Made by a program: the position numbers and the translations under genes. A stretch of 42,319 bases of DNA from an uncultured Acetatifactor sp. (GTDB lineage Bacteria; Bacillota; Clostridia; Lachnospirales; Lachnospiraceae). Positions 34,684 through 42,319 of this stretch are shown piece after piece (within the stretch, counting starts at the first letter, position 1; every line of letters starts with the position of its first letter). Below the pieces are notes generated by a model. It was not told the origin of the DNA, searched no databases, and saw nothing but the letters and a program-made list of their open reading frames with translations. Location of the stretch: NCBI GenBank assembly GCA_947589075.1, contig CANQBS010000016.1:1-42319 (forward strand), in the 5' to 3' direction.

Positions 34684-35667
34684 TTATTTTGCTGCCCGCT
34701 TTTTCATGATCACTACAAAGACTGCGATCAATGCTGCAAGGGACACGCCGACAGTCGCTGCCACCACCGGGATCGCCGAAGAAGAACCGACAGTATTTCC
34801 GTCATTGGTGGGAACATCCTGCTCATCCAGGTCGATGATCTCCGCAGGTTCGCTGGGAGTCGTCTCTTCCTCTCCCGCAGCATCTTCTCCGCCGGGGCTC
34901 AGGGGAGTATCATTCTCGTCGATTTCTTCGTTCTCATTTCCGCCGTTTTCATCAACATTTTCTTCCCCTCCGGGACCTGCAGGAACCGGGTTGTCATTGA
35001 TCTCTTCTCCGCCGGGGAGATTTGCCACATCATTGCCGCCGCCAGGCTGTACGATGGTTCCGCCGGGCACTGTCACCACATTTTCCACAACCTCAGTTAT
35101 GGTATTGGTCACGTCCAGCACAAGAGGAGTGTACTCAAATGTGAAAATGTTTTCCGCCTCATTGGCCGTCAAAACCTTACGCAGATTGTACGCCTGAGGC
35201 TGATAGCCTTCCACATACTGATAAGGCACTGTGATCTGATCCCCGATATTCGCATAATAGGTTCTAGAGTCCAAAAGGGTCTGTTCCGTGCCCCTCACAA
35301 CATAGTTGATCGTATAGGACACCTGCTCGCCTTTAATGCCATACACCACAACATAAGCCGCATCTTCTTTTACCGTCGTGTCATATGCCAGCTCATCATG
35401 CCCTGCAAGGCGGATACCCTTCACATAATACTTGGAGCCTTCCGGCAGAACCACCAGCTGCTGAGGATCTATGGAAACATTCGCATCATAAGGATACTCA
35501 CCGATCAGCATCACCTTGCTGCCATCTTCAAAGCTGCCCTGGGTTCCTGCGGAAAGGGTGATCTTATAGGTATATTCCTCTGCATGGACCGTAAGGGTGG
35601 ACAGGCCAAGACTTATAACGACGGCTGCGATCATAAGCACTGACATCATTTTTCTGATTGTTTTCAT
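34684..35667 (-). CDS. Membrane-anchored surface protein with MucBP-like domain
   Basis: This 327-residue secreted protein is the last gene of the SipW locus. It has a classical signal peptide (VVISLGLSTLTVHAEE). A first beta domain covers residues 30-110 (YKITLSAGTQGSFEDGSKV). A MucBP-like repeat at about 112-185 contains YTINYVVRGTEQTLLDSRTY and GDQITVPYQYVEGYQPQAYN. An acidic Pro/Gly-rich stalk at 205-290 has repeats such as LPGGEE, GPGGEE and SPGGED. The C-terminal membrane helix (PVVAATVGVSLAALIAVFVV) ends KKRAAK. No LPXTG-type motif precedes the helix, so it is membrane-anchored rather than sortase-linked. It overlaps the previous gene by four bases. Function is inferred to be a wall-proximal or basal part of the surface structure. 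Confidence 0.85.
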   Translation of the reverse strand: MKTIRKMMSVLMIAAVVISLGLSTLTVHAEEYTYKITLSAGTQGSFEDGSKVMLIGEYPYDANVSIDPQQLVVLPEGSKYYVKGIRLAGHDELAYDTTVKEDAAYVVVYGIKGEQVSYTINYVVRGTEQTLLDSRTYYANIGDQITVPYQYVEGYQPQAYNLRKVLTANEAENIFTFEYTPLVLDVTNTITEVVENVVTVPGGTIVQPGGGNDVANLPGGEEINDNPVPAGPGGEENVDENGGNENEEIDENDTPLSPGGEDAAGEEETTPSEPAEIIDLDEQDVPTNDGNTVGSSSAIPVVAATVGVSLAALIAVFVVIMKKRAAK

Positions 35668-36494
35668 CTCTCCTGTCCTTCCTTTCTGTTTTTCATCTGA
35701 TACCCGAAGAATACCGCGATCAGAAGCACGCCGGTCATCCCGGCCAGAGCCGCCTGCAGCAGGCTTTCGTCGCCTGTTCTGGGCGCCAGGGGAATCGCGT
35801 TGTCATCGATTATGATCTCCGGATCGCCTGTCTCATACACCGTACGCTCTTCGCGCACCGTCACATTATGCACAGTCTTGGTCGTACGCTCTACGGCAAA
35901 AGCAAGATTGATCGCCGCCTGGGAATCAGAGTAGTCGTTGGTAAGGGTCTCTCCGTCCAGGGATACCGTCAGCCTTACCGTTCCCTTCTTGCCGGGGGTC
36001 ATGGCATCCAGATAGAAATATCCATCCCCGCCGAGAGTCGCGTCATTGACCATCATCAGGCCCTGGGAGACCTCGCCTCCCTGAGACCCGGCAGCCTCTC
36101 TCTCGCCGCCTATTGTATCATTGCTGTACAGCACCTGCTCGCTGCCGCCTTCCGGCGTATAAACCAATTCGTAGGTATAAGCGCCTCCGCTGGCCGCATT
36201 CGCTTCTTCAAAACTCTTCAGGACTTCATTCTTCATATACCAGTCAGTATCATCCTGACTATCGTTCTGGACTTCCACCTGGATCGTCACGCTGCCGCCG
36301 GGCAAAACATTTCCGATCTGGGCGTTGATATCTTCCGCGGTGAAATTAGACAGCATCTCCGTACCCTGAAAGGAGACAGTGAGTTTTTCATCCAGACCAA
36401 CGGACTGAACCTCGGCGGCAGATACATTCATTGTCATTCCAAAGGCCAAGGCAAGAGCAGCCGTCAGGCATCCGATCCTCTTCCTATTTCTCAT
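35664..36494 (-). CDS. Secreted protein with sortase-type sorting signal
   Basis: This 276-residue protein has a signal peptide ending in an Ala-rich site (GMTMNVSAAEVQ). A beta-rich ectodomain at about 30-190 contains IGNVLPGGSVTIQVEVQND, resembling the LPGD-V-N pattern of TasA/CalY-like proteins. The C-terminus has LAPRTGD at 236-242, a hydrophobic helix 246-266 and a basic tail KNRKEGQER. APRTG is a plausible variant of the LPXTG signal in Clostridia, but no sortase gene lies in the window. It starts 14 bases after the preceding gene and overlaps the next by four. It may link the fibre to the wall. Confidence 0.8.
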   Translation of the reverse strand: MRNRKRIGCLTAALALAFGMTMNVSAAEVQSVGLDEKLTVSFQGTEMLSNFTAEDINAQIGNVLPGGSVTIQVEVQNDSQDDTDWYMKNEVLKSFEEANAASGGAYTYELVYTPEGGSEQVLYSNDTIGGEREAAGSQGGEVSQGLMMVNDATLGGDGYFYLDAMTPGKKGTVRLTVSLDGETLTNDYSDSQAAINLAFAVERTTKTVHNVTVREERTVYETGDPEIIIDDNAIPLAPRTGDESLLQAALAGMTGVLLIAVFFGYQMKNRKEGQER

Positions 36495-36508
36495 CTTCCT
36501 GTCCCTCC

Positions 36509-37270
36509 TTACTCAGTGGGCGGCAGACTCAATGTGCCGTCCTCAGCGATATTTACCTCTACGCCCCAGGCGCTCAGGATCGCATCCTGCGCGCTTCCGG
36601 TCTGAACCGCATCGGCTTCTGCGCTGATCTCAAAGTTTACATCATTATATCGATAGGTAAGGGTGATATTGCCGGTTTCATCATTCTTTCCCCACACGAC
36701 ATCGGATGCTACTGCAGGGTCAATCGTGATTCCATTCAGGAATGCCACCTTATCTCCTCCATCCGCCGGATTTTCCGGATCTGCCCCAAGAGGCTTGGTG
36801 TAATAGATCACGATCTTCTCATCGGTACTTTCCTGCTGACTTACCACCCAGCCCTCTGCAAGATCCAGATGAATAAGCGACGGATCAAGATCCCTTACAG
36901 GCGAGCCGCTCTGATCCGTCCAACGGATCCGAAGAAGCACCCTCACATATTCCTCCAATGCTCCATTGTTGCTCACACTGAGCAATTCGGGATAATAGAC
37001 GCCGGGCTTCGCCTCTCCTTCCAAACCAGTCAGCTGATATCCGTTTTCATTCTTGACATCATCGGAGGATTCCAGTTTGTTTTCACCTTCCCAAAGAAGC
37101 ACACCCACTCTCCAAGTCTCCAGATCAGCTTCATAATCCGGGGTGGTATAGTTTGGCTCTGCCTTGGTATAACCAGTGGAAACACCCATAAGAAATGCAC
37201 CTGCACACAAGGCAACCGCAATATATTTCACAGGGAATTTCTTTTTACTATTCTGATTTCGCTTCATCAT
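36509..37270 (-). CDS. Secreted protein, possibly TasA/CalY-like
   Basis: This 253-residue protein has an N-terminal hydrophobic export signal (VKYIAVALCAGAFLMGVSTGYTKAEP). There are then strand-rich repeats with SVSNNGALEEYVRVLLRIRW at about 97-116 and SPVRDLDPSLIHLDLAEGWV, reminiscent of the N-x-G-x-(V/I)xVR(V) module in SipW-dependent TasA/camelysin proteins. There is no C-terminal anchor. It overlaps the preceding gene by ATGA, so expression is coupled. It is probably a structural or accessory fibre component. The family call is tentative. Confidence 0.7.
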   Translation of the reverse strand: MMKRNQNSKKKFPVKYIAVALCAGAFLMGVSTGYTKAEPNYTTPDYEADLETWRVGVLLWEGENKLESSDDVKNENGYQLTGLEGEAKPGVYYPELLSVSNNGALEEYVRVLLRIRWTDQSGSPVRDLDPSLIHLDLAEGWVVSQQESTDEKIVIYYTKPLGADPENPADGGDKVAFLNGITIDPAVASDVVWGKNDETGNITLTYRYNDVNFEISAEADAVQTGSAQDAILSAWGVEVNIAEDGTLSLPPTE

Positions 37271-37815
37271 TCATTCCCCTCCTCTCCTTCGGTCTGGGAT
37301 TGAGCTGCATACCAGTCACGAGGTTGCGCATTGCCGCTTTCATCATAAACCGCAGGCGTATTCTCATGCACTACAATGATCTGGAAGTCCGGAGTACCTC
37401 CGTCAGCCTTTACATGCGCAGTAACGTTTACCTTAAGCTCGCTGGTTGTTTCTCCGCCTGCAAGTACCTTGGTATAAAACCAATATCCATCATCCTTTTC
37501 TTCCCAGCCTTCATCAGATTCAAATGTAACCTCCATGTTGTTCAGCTCCGGATTAGGATAAAACACCTTAACCCTGATGAAAGCCTCTGCAGTTCCGGTA
37601 TTCTCTACCGTGATCACCTTATCCAAATTCTGAATCTCTTCCTTTAATTCCGTGTCCGGCTTCATATCAGCTACTTTACCTTCCCCGGAAGCAGCTGTCC
37701 AATCGGTAAAGTATGCCAACGTCATACCCACTGAAACGCTCAGGCAGAGCACAAGCGCAGACAGGACTAACAATAATTGTTTCTTATGGGAACAATTTTT
37801 CCACATCTCTTTCAT
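37267..37815 (-). CDS. TasA/CalY-like protein with SipW-type signal peptide
   Basis: This 182-residue protein has an export signal VLSALVLCLSVSVGMTLAYF, followed by TDWTAASGEGKV. The AYFTD stretch after the hydrophobic core is the hallmark of substrates of SipW-type peptidases. The mature part contains ITVENTGTAEAFIRVKVFYP, the conserved N-x-G-x-(x)-AFIRVKV module of the TasA/camelysin superfamily, and VHENTPAVYDESGN. It carries no anchor. It lies 15 bases after the VWA protein gene. TasA-like proteins polymerise into biofilm fibres or act as surface metalloprotein homologues. Fibre formation here is inferred. Confidence 0.85.
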   Translation of the reverse strand: MKEMWKNCSHKKQLLLVLSALVLCLSVSVGMTLAYFTDWTAASGEGKVADMKPDTELKEEIQNLDKVITVENTGTAEAFIRVKVFYPNPELNNMEVTFESDEGWEEKDDGYWFYTKVLAGGETTSELKVNVTAHVKADGGTPDFQIIVVHENTPAVYDESGNAQPRDWYAAQSQTEGEEGNE

Positions 37816-37830
37816 GAACCTTCGCCTCCT

Positions 37831-40800
37831 TTAATCTGCCTGATCGTCTTTAGACTTCTGCTCTGCATAATACTCGCCGTTAGGAGCTGTATATACATTG
37901 ATCACACCGCTTCCGCCATTTAAGGAACCATTATAATGGTTGGTGTAGGAAGCTGAGTAATTGAACGTATCATCAGACTCTTCCGTGCCATTCTCTGCGA
38001 GCATACCATAATAGGAATCGTAAAGCTTAACGGTTTCTCCATCCGCATATGTTTTCTCTTCGCTGGCAGAATAGGAAATCACATTTTCGTCATCCACGAG
38101 CTCATAGCTTCCGCTGTAGATTTCTTCGACCGTGATTTCGTCACAAGGAGGCACAAATTCCAGAAGCTCTGACTGGGTTCCGGCAGAATCAAAGGTCATG
38201 CCCACCAGCCGTTCAAAGACTTTCTCCGAACCGTCATTCTTCGTACCTGTCACTTTAAATACAAAGGTTGCACCGTCAAGATCGGAGCTGTAATCCTCCA
38301 GGGTCTTGGTAAGAAGAAGCTTGGTATAGCGTGGAAGCGCAGGGGAAGCTACTTTGTTAATCTCTTTATTGGTCAAATCACCATTTTTATCTGTTTTTAA
38401 CCAACCGTCATAAACAATGGCTTCACCTTCATTGGTCTTAAGCTCATATTGTTCAGGATAATTTCCAGCTGCATCCTTCTTCAAACGAACCTGATAAGTC
38501 ATATAATAGGTAGTAAAAGGAAGCCCTGAAACAGTCCAGGTCAGTTCCTTCTTCTCAGCATCATAAGCGACGCTTCCGCAATCTTCCGTGATCGTGATAT
38601 CCTTTTCGTCGATCACTCCGTCCTGATTCAGATCAACGATCTCGAAATCTTCTCCAACCACGTCCCGAACCAGCTTTGTTGCGAATGCCATTTGTATGGC
38701 TTTATTCACAGCGCTGCTGAAACCTTCACTGTCATATGCGTTGAAGTATAAAGACATCGTTTCATTATTTTCGATTTTAATCGTACTTGCCAGACTCTTC
38801 AGCTTCGTTTCAGCAGTTTGATTGGGCGTCTTGGTTCCCTGGAAAATTGTATAAATAGTCGTTACAGGATCTTGTTTTCCGGCAGGCGCTTTCTTCAGCC
38901 TTTTTGCCACATCTTTTCCATCACGTCCTGTTTGAGGAGCTCCATCGGAAATAAAGATCAGCTCAACATCACGCGTTTTGTCAGAACGCTCATTTATCAT
39001 CGTTTCCGCTGCTTCCAGCGCATAGTCATAATGGGTTGCCGCGGCATTGGGTGGCACCAGACCAAGCAGGAAGGCGGAAAGCGTGTTTGCATTATCAGTG
39101 AAATCCTGCTGTGACACTTCAACATCGTTGGATGAAAAAGCAACAATCCCAACTCTATTACTGTACCCTTCGGTCTGAACTAATTTCAGCGCAGTATCCA
39201 AGGTCTTGGATTGAATATTATAAAACATGGAATCCTGATAACCTTCCGCAACGTTGGTAATGGAATCCGACATGTCGATCACAAAGAGAAAATCCTTTCC
39301 CTGTGACATGGCATAATTAAACCGGAACTGAACTTCTGCCGTGGTATCATCCAGCCATCTGGCAGATTTAATTATCTGGGTTTCATCTGTCTGATTGGAA
39401 TAGCCATATTTGTAGGAACTCTCATTTCCTTTTTCATAACTCATCCACTTGGCGTCCTTTTCGGGATCCAGTGATAACTTATCCGACTCCGTTGTACCTT
39501 CATCAATTGTGAATTTACCATTCATAATATTTTTCATACGATTCAAAAGCCAGGTCTTCTGCTCCTCGGTCAGCTTCTGATAAAGGTTCGTATACCCAAG
39601 ATCGGTTTCCTCATTTCCGGTGTCAAGACCAGTCACCACCACTCCATCAGCGCCAGAATTTTCAAAGGTCATGGCCCTGAGTGCAGTGCATCCCTTAAGA
39701 TTCAGATCGATTCTCTGTAGTGAATCACAATCTGCGAAAGCTTCATTCCCTACATCCATACTGTAAGGACCGGCGCCGTCATTGGAAAGGATTAAGGTTT
39801 CCAGTCTATCGTTATTTCGAAATGCCACCTTTCCGATTAAACCGCAGTTGTAAATCTCCAGATTCTTTATGGAAGCATTTTGAAAAGTTGCATTCCCAAT
39901 ATTCTGCACGTTGCGCAGAATGACCTTATCAAGTCCGGTCACGCTTTGGAAAACGCCTTTGGGATCCTTCTCAGTTCCTTGATTTTTCAGTTCCCCACAA
40001 TTTTCAATGGTTAAAACGGCACCTTCTGCAAAGGCATACTTAGAAAACAGACCATTGCTTATTAAGGAAATATTCCGCAAAGTAAGACTCTTTAACGGGG
40101 TCTTTAACTGGGAAGATAAATCTTTTGCAGCAATGCTTCCCATCGGAATATTATCCATCACCAAGCTTACAGTAGCCGGTAAATATTTGAAAAACGTTTG
40201 CCAGCTTCCCGAGTTAGCCCCTATGATGTCTCCTAAATTTCCATTGATTTCTACTTCGTTAAGCTCTGTTACCTTCGCAAGCCCTGCTTTTTCAGGATGA
40301 GTTACCAGCTGATAATACCAACCATCTGCATTGCTATAATGGCTGATACCATAGTCGCCCGTAATGGTAAGCTTCTTTGTATTGGGATTGTAGAGCCAGC
40401 CGTTTCCTTCCAGAAGATCTCTCTTTACCACCTCTGCCGCCACCAGGGAGAACGTTGAAAAGCTGTCTACTGTGAAGCTAAGTTCATCTAAAGTGAATCC
40501 ATTAGCCGGAGTTCCATCCACAGCATCTGCATTTGAATACAACACCTGCAGGCTTTCCATCCCTATCTGTGTGCCGTTTTTCTCCGTATAATGAATCAAT
40601 TCAACAATATCGTCATCCTCGCCAAAGGTTATGGGAGACTCAAATTTAATCGTCACATCCAGGCTGTAATTTTTGGCAGGTTCCACTTTTTTTTCGTTTT
40701 TCCATAAACTCAATCCAAATGAAATCTCCCGTTTCTTTTCCGCATAAGGAGCTTTGTTGCCCAGATATGCATCCAGGATCACCTGATTGGGCTGTCCATC

Positions 40801-41337
40801 TTCTATTTTCAACTCTGTTCCTGCCAGACTCGGATCCTCTGTTGTTACAGTAACAGTAGCACCAACACCATTGATGATAGTTGTTTCCACCATAGATTCC
40901 GATTTCATATCTCCGCTAGACACATCTCCGCTGGACACATCGGTGCCGGGATCTGTTTCCTGATCGGCTGCCTCCGTGCCGGTTTCCTCCGTGCCTGCCT
41001 CATTGCTTTCTGCAGCCTGAGGTTCCGTGGTTCCCTCAGAACCCGCTTCTTCACTTTCCGCGGTCAGGGACTCCATCGTTTCCTCAGGGTTCGCCTCACT
41101 GCTTTCCGCAGGCAGAGACTCCCCTGTTTCTTCCGTGCTATCCTCTCCGCCGTCTGTGGACTGGGTCTCCGTTGTTTCCGGGGTTCCATCTTCTTCCGCG
41201 GAAGAAGATATCGTGCTGTCCCCGCCGCTCACCGGATTCGTCTCCGCATAGGACGGTACGATCTGTGAGGCAGTGATCGCAAGTACCAGCACCAGCGCGA
41301 GCAGATACCTCAGCGTACCATGTTTCCAATAACTCAT
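37831..41337 (-). CDS. Giant VWA/leucine-rich-repeat surface protein
   Basis: This 1168-residue secreted protein has a signal peptide ending SYA|ET. An acidic Ser/Thr/Glu-rich stalk at 32-155 has three 16-residue repeats of the form ES-x-x-AESxEAxxEE. BspA-type leucine-rich repeats lie at about 305-575. The VWA domain at about 680-890 has an intact MIDAS (DMSDS at 688-692, ISDGAPQTG near 796-804). A calcium-loop-like DLNQDGVIDEKD is at 902-913. A C-terminal CnaB/FctA-like beta domain at about 1005-1140 has candidate isopeptide residues in LTKTLED, VEEIYSGSYEL and TNHYN. There is no membrane or LPXTG anchor, as in pilus-tip adhesins. The start at 41337 is chosen because GGAGG lies inside the slightly longer frame. 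It sits between sipW and the TasA-like genes. Confidence 0.85.
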   Translation of the reverse strand: MSYWKHGTLRYLLALVLVLAITASQIVPSYAETNPVSGGDSTISSSAEEDGTPETTETQSTDGGEDSTEETGESLPAESSEANPEETMESLTAESEEAGSEGTTEPQAAESNEAGTEETGTEAADQETDPGTDVSSGDVSSGDMKSESMVETTIINGVGATVTVTTEDPSLAGTELKIEDGQPNQVILDAYLGNKAPYAEKKREISFGLSLWKNEKKVEPAKNYSLDVTIKFESPITFGEDDDIVELIHYTEKNGTQIGMESLQVLYSNADAVDGTPANGFTLDELSFTVDSFSTFSLVAAEVVKRDLLEGNGWLYNPNTKKLTITGDYGISHYSNADGWYYQLVTHPEKAGLAKVTELNEVEINGNLGDIIGANSGSWQTFFKYLPATVSLVMDNIPMGSIAAKDLSSQLKTPLKSLTLRNISLISNGLFSKYAFAEGAVLTIENCGELKNQGTEKDPKGVFQSVTGLDKVILRNVQNIGNATFQNASIKNLEIYNCGLIGKVAFRNNDRLETLILSNDGAGPYSMDVGNEAFADCDSLQRIDLNLKGCTALRAMTFENSGADGVVVTGLDTGNEETDLGYTNLYQKLTEEQKTWLLNRMKNIMNGKFTIDEGTTESDKLSLDPEKDAKWMSYEKGNESSYKYGYSNQTDETQIIKSARWLDDTTAEVQFRFNYAMSQGKDFLFVIDMSDSITNVAEGYQDSMFYNIQSKTLDTALKLVQTEGYSNRVGIVAFSSNDVEVSQQDFTDNANTLSAFLLGLVPPNAAATHYDYALEAAETMINERSDKTRDVELIFISDGAPQTGRDGKDVAKRLKKAPAGKQDPVTTIYTIFQGTKTPNQTAETKLKSLASTIKIENNETMSLYFNAYDSEGFSSAVNKAIQMAFATKLVRDVVGEDFEIVDLNQDGVIDEKDITITEDCGSVAYDAEKKELTWTVSGLPFTTYYMTYQVRLKKDAAGNYPEQYELKTNEGEAIVYDGWLKTDKNGDLTNKEINKVASPALPRYTKLLLTKTLEDYSSDLDGATFVFKVTGTKNDGSEKVFERLVGMTFDSAGTQSELLEFVPPCDEITVEEIYSGSYELVDDENVISYSASEEKTYADGETVKLYDSYYGMLAENGTEESDDTFNYSASYTNHYNGSLNGGSGVINVYTAPNGEYYAEQKSKDDQAD

Positions 41338-41480
41338 TTTGCTTTCCTCCATTCTTGTTTCATGTTGCCTGCTAAAAATATGTGTCCAAAAAACTTTTGT
41401 TCAGTACCCTCCGTCACCAGATCTTCCGCTCCTGCTATCCGCCCACTTCACTTCCTCCTTCCCACATTCAGCCAATACCA

Positions 41481-41981
41481 TCAAGTATTCCCTGCGCGGT
41501 CATTCTTTTCTCTTCTGCCGGACAGTCCGTCCGCCGCAAGATTAAATATCAGCACCACAGCCAGAAGCCCGCCAATGACCGCTTTTCCGCGGGACGTATT
41601 AAAATAAATTGCCGCATACCCCAGATAGGGAAGATGCCCCCTCACCTTTCCAAGCGCCTGTGAAAACTTCACCGGCCTTGCATCGATGCTTTTATTGGCA
41701 TCCCCTTTTGTAATGAAGATCTGTTCTTCCATATTCTTTTCCGCGATCCTGTGAGTCACCAGAACAGATTCATCCACACGGTATGTAAGGATATCTCCCA
41801 CATTTAACGTCTCTGGATCCGCCGCCTTATAATAAATCACAGATCCTGCCGGGATCGTCGGCTCCATACTTCCGCTGAGCACCGCCAGTACCTGATAGCC
41901 GGCCAGTCTGGGCAGCAGAAGAAGGGCGGCCAGAAGACACGATACCGTTATGATTCCATAGTTGCAAATTTTCCTCAGCAT
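41481..41981 (-). CDS. sipW: Signal peptidase I, SipW (ER) type
   Basis: This 166-residue membrane peptidase has an N-terminal helix (ITVSCLLAALLLLPRLAGY), the catalytic serine Ser38 in LSGSMEP and the catalytic histidine His77 in LVTHRI where eubacterial type I enzymes have lysine. It also has the conserved TKGDAN with Asp94. A second helix lies near residues 133-150. SipW-type peptidases process TasA-like proteins with AYF-type signals, which fits the 182-residue protein of this locus. It begins the surface operon; a 143-base gap precedes the VWA protein gene. The -10-like TATAAT at 42059-42064 lacks a good -35. Confidence 0.93.
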   Translation of the reverse strand: MLRKICNYGIITVSCLLAALLLLPRLAGYQVLAVLSGSMEPTIPAGSVIYYKAADPETLNVGDILTYRVDESVLVTHRIAEKNMEEQIFITKGDANKSIDARPVKFSQALGKVRGHLPYLGYAAIYFNTSRGKAVIGGLLAVVLIFNLAADGLSGRREKNDRAGNT

Positions 41982-42222
41982 ATATTCCCTTCATCCATAC
42001 AGATGTGATTTCATAAAAACAGGTGGGGAGACTTTTCCTTATAAAATTTATTAAGGTAATTATAAGATTTAAACAATCATCATTAGAATCAAAATTCAGA
42101 TAAAAAAAAGGTTTTTTGGAAAATTTAGTTGACTTTCTATTTGATCCATCTGAGAACAACAGAAATATATCAGAATATCTTTTCACGGTAGTTTGACAGC
42201 CTAACTGTATTAAATAATTCCA
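41982..42222. other. AT-rich spacer upstream of sipW
   Basis: No credible gene lies here. On the minus strand a TATAAT (42059-42064) sits about 80 bases before sipW, flanked by CTTATAA/TTATAAG inverted repeats that might be an operator. The long homopolymer A run near 42101-42110 and low complexity make further calls unsafe. Confidence 0.35.
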
Positions 42223-42249
42223 AAAGCCTTTATTGGCTTTATTTTTTTG
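42223..42249 (+). terminator. Plus-strand terminator with no obvious gene
   Basis: AAAGCC, a TTTATT loop and GGCTTT are followed by ATTTTTTT, a good plus-strand terminator. All genes to the left for 10 kb are on the minus strand, so it may end a small RNA starting around 42120-42170 or guard the next gene from antisense transcripts. Confidence 0.55.
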
Positions 42250-42268
42250 TCAAAATTAAAATTTATAC

Positions 42269-42297
42269 TTGCACGTTCCAGCGCATTCCATTATAAT
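42269..42297 (+). promoter_or_regulatory. Promoter of a plus-strand gene at the window edge
   Basis: TTGCAC (42269-42274), a 17-base spacer and TATAAT (42292-42297) are near consensus and are followed by GAGGTGAT and an ATG at 42316. Confidence 0.75.
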
Positions 42298-42315
42298 AGA
42301 AATGAGGTGATCTTT

Positions 42316-42319
42316 ATGC
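42316..42319 (+). CDS. Start of an unidentified gene, truncated by window
   Basis: Only ATG and one further base are in the window. A GAGGTGAT ribosome binding site six bases upstream and a strong promoter support a true start. It is divergent from sipW, so it could be a regulator of the surface locus, but nothing in the window shows this. Confidence 0.5.

Noticed and set aside
41827..42186. 119-codon minus frame upstream of and overlapping sipW
   Set aside because: It overlaps the well-supported sipW start in another frame, and its sequence is low complexity without family features.
1..42319. CRISPR arrays, tRNA/rRNA genes, prophage or intact insertion sequences
   Set aside because: No regularly spaced repeat-spacer pattern, no recognisable RNA gene, transposase, integrase or phage structural gene was seen on either strand.

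Overview
The window comes from a Clostridia-class Bacillota genome, most likely Lachnospiraceae. The evidence is the fused S10-spc-alpha ribosomal cluster followed by ecf genes and truA, a 178-residue L17, a KOW-domain protein between map and infA, a domain-swapped GH3 glucosidase, and strong AGGAGG-type ribosome binding sites. Base composition is roughly balanced (my estimate by eye, not computed). No rRNA, tRNA, CRISPR array or intact insertion sequence was found.

Layout. (1) Positions 1-1945, minus: N-terminal two thirds of a GH38 alpha-mannosidase cut by the window edge, with repeated GTTAAC boxes upstream. (2) 2340-5881: truA, ecfT and ecfA2 on the minus strand, and ecfA1 on the plus strand. 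In the usual order all four genes are co-directional, so ecfA1 looks inverted in place. (3) 5959-22974, minus: rpsJ through rplQ (S10, spc and alpha blocks, with secY, adk, map, a KOW protein, infA and rpmJ). Transcription starts at a good sigma-A promoter at 23271-23299 with a leader of about 290 nt. Several spacers inside the cluster hold tandem perfect hairpins. (4) 23353-25725, minus: GH3 beta-glucosidase with reversed domain order. (5) 26006-32126, plus: a SAM-dependent methyltransferase, an unknown small protein, a Phd/YefM-type antitoxin followed by the wreck of a YoeB-like toxin, then a GntR(YtrA-type)/ABC ATPase/large permease operon with its own operator. (6) 32127-32395: convergent spacer with two long perfect inverted repeats. 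(7) 32396-34387, minus: 2-isopropylmalate synthase fused at its C-terminus to an AraC-type DNA-binding domain, with an inverted repeat just upstream of its promoter. (8) 34684-41981, minus: a six-gene surface locus consisting of a SipW-type signal peptidase, a 1168-residue VWA/leucine-rich-repeat protein, two TasA/CalY-like secreted proteins, a sortase-type anchored protein and a membrane-anchored MucBP-like protein. (9) 42269-42319: promoter and start codon of a further plus-strand gene.

How the genes work together. The central cluster makes ribosomes, the translocon, RNA polymerase alpha and the shared ECF vitamin-uptake energizer. The glycosidases on both sides supply sugar catabolism. The GntR-ABC operon looks like an envelope-stress or antimicrobial-response exporter. 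The SipW locus looks like a self-contained surface fibre or adhesin system. The most unusual single gene is the LeuA-AraC fusion, which could couple leucine sensing directly to DNA binding.
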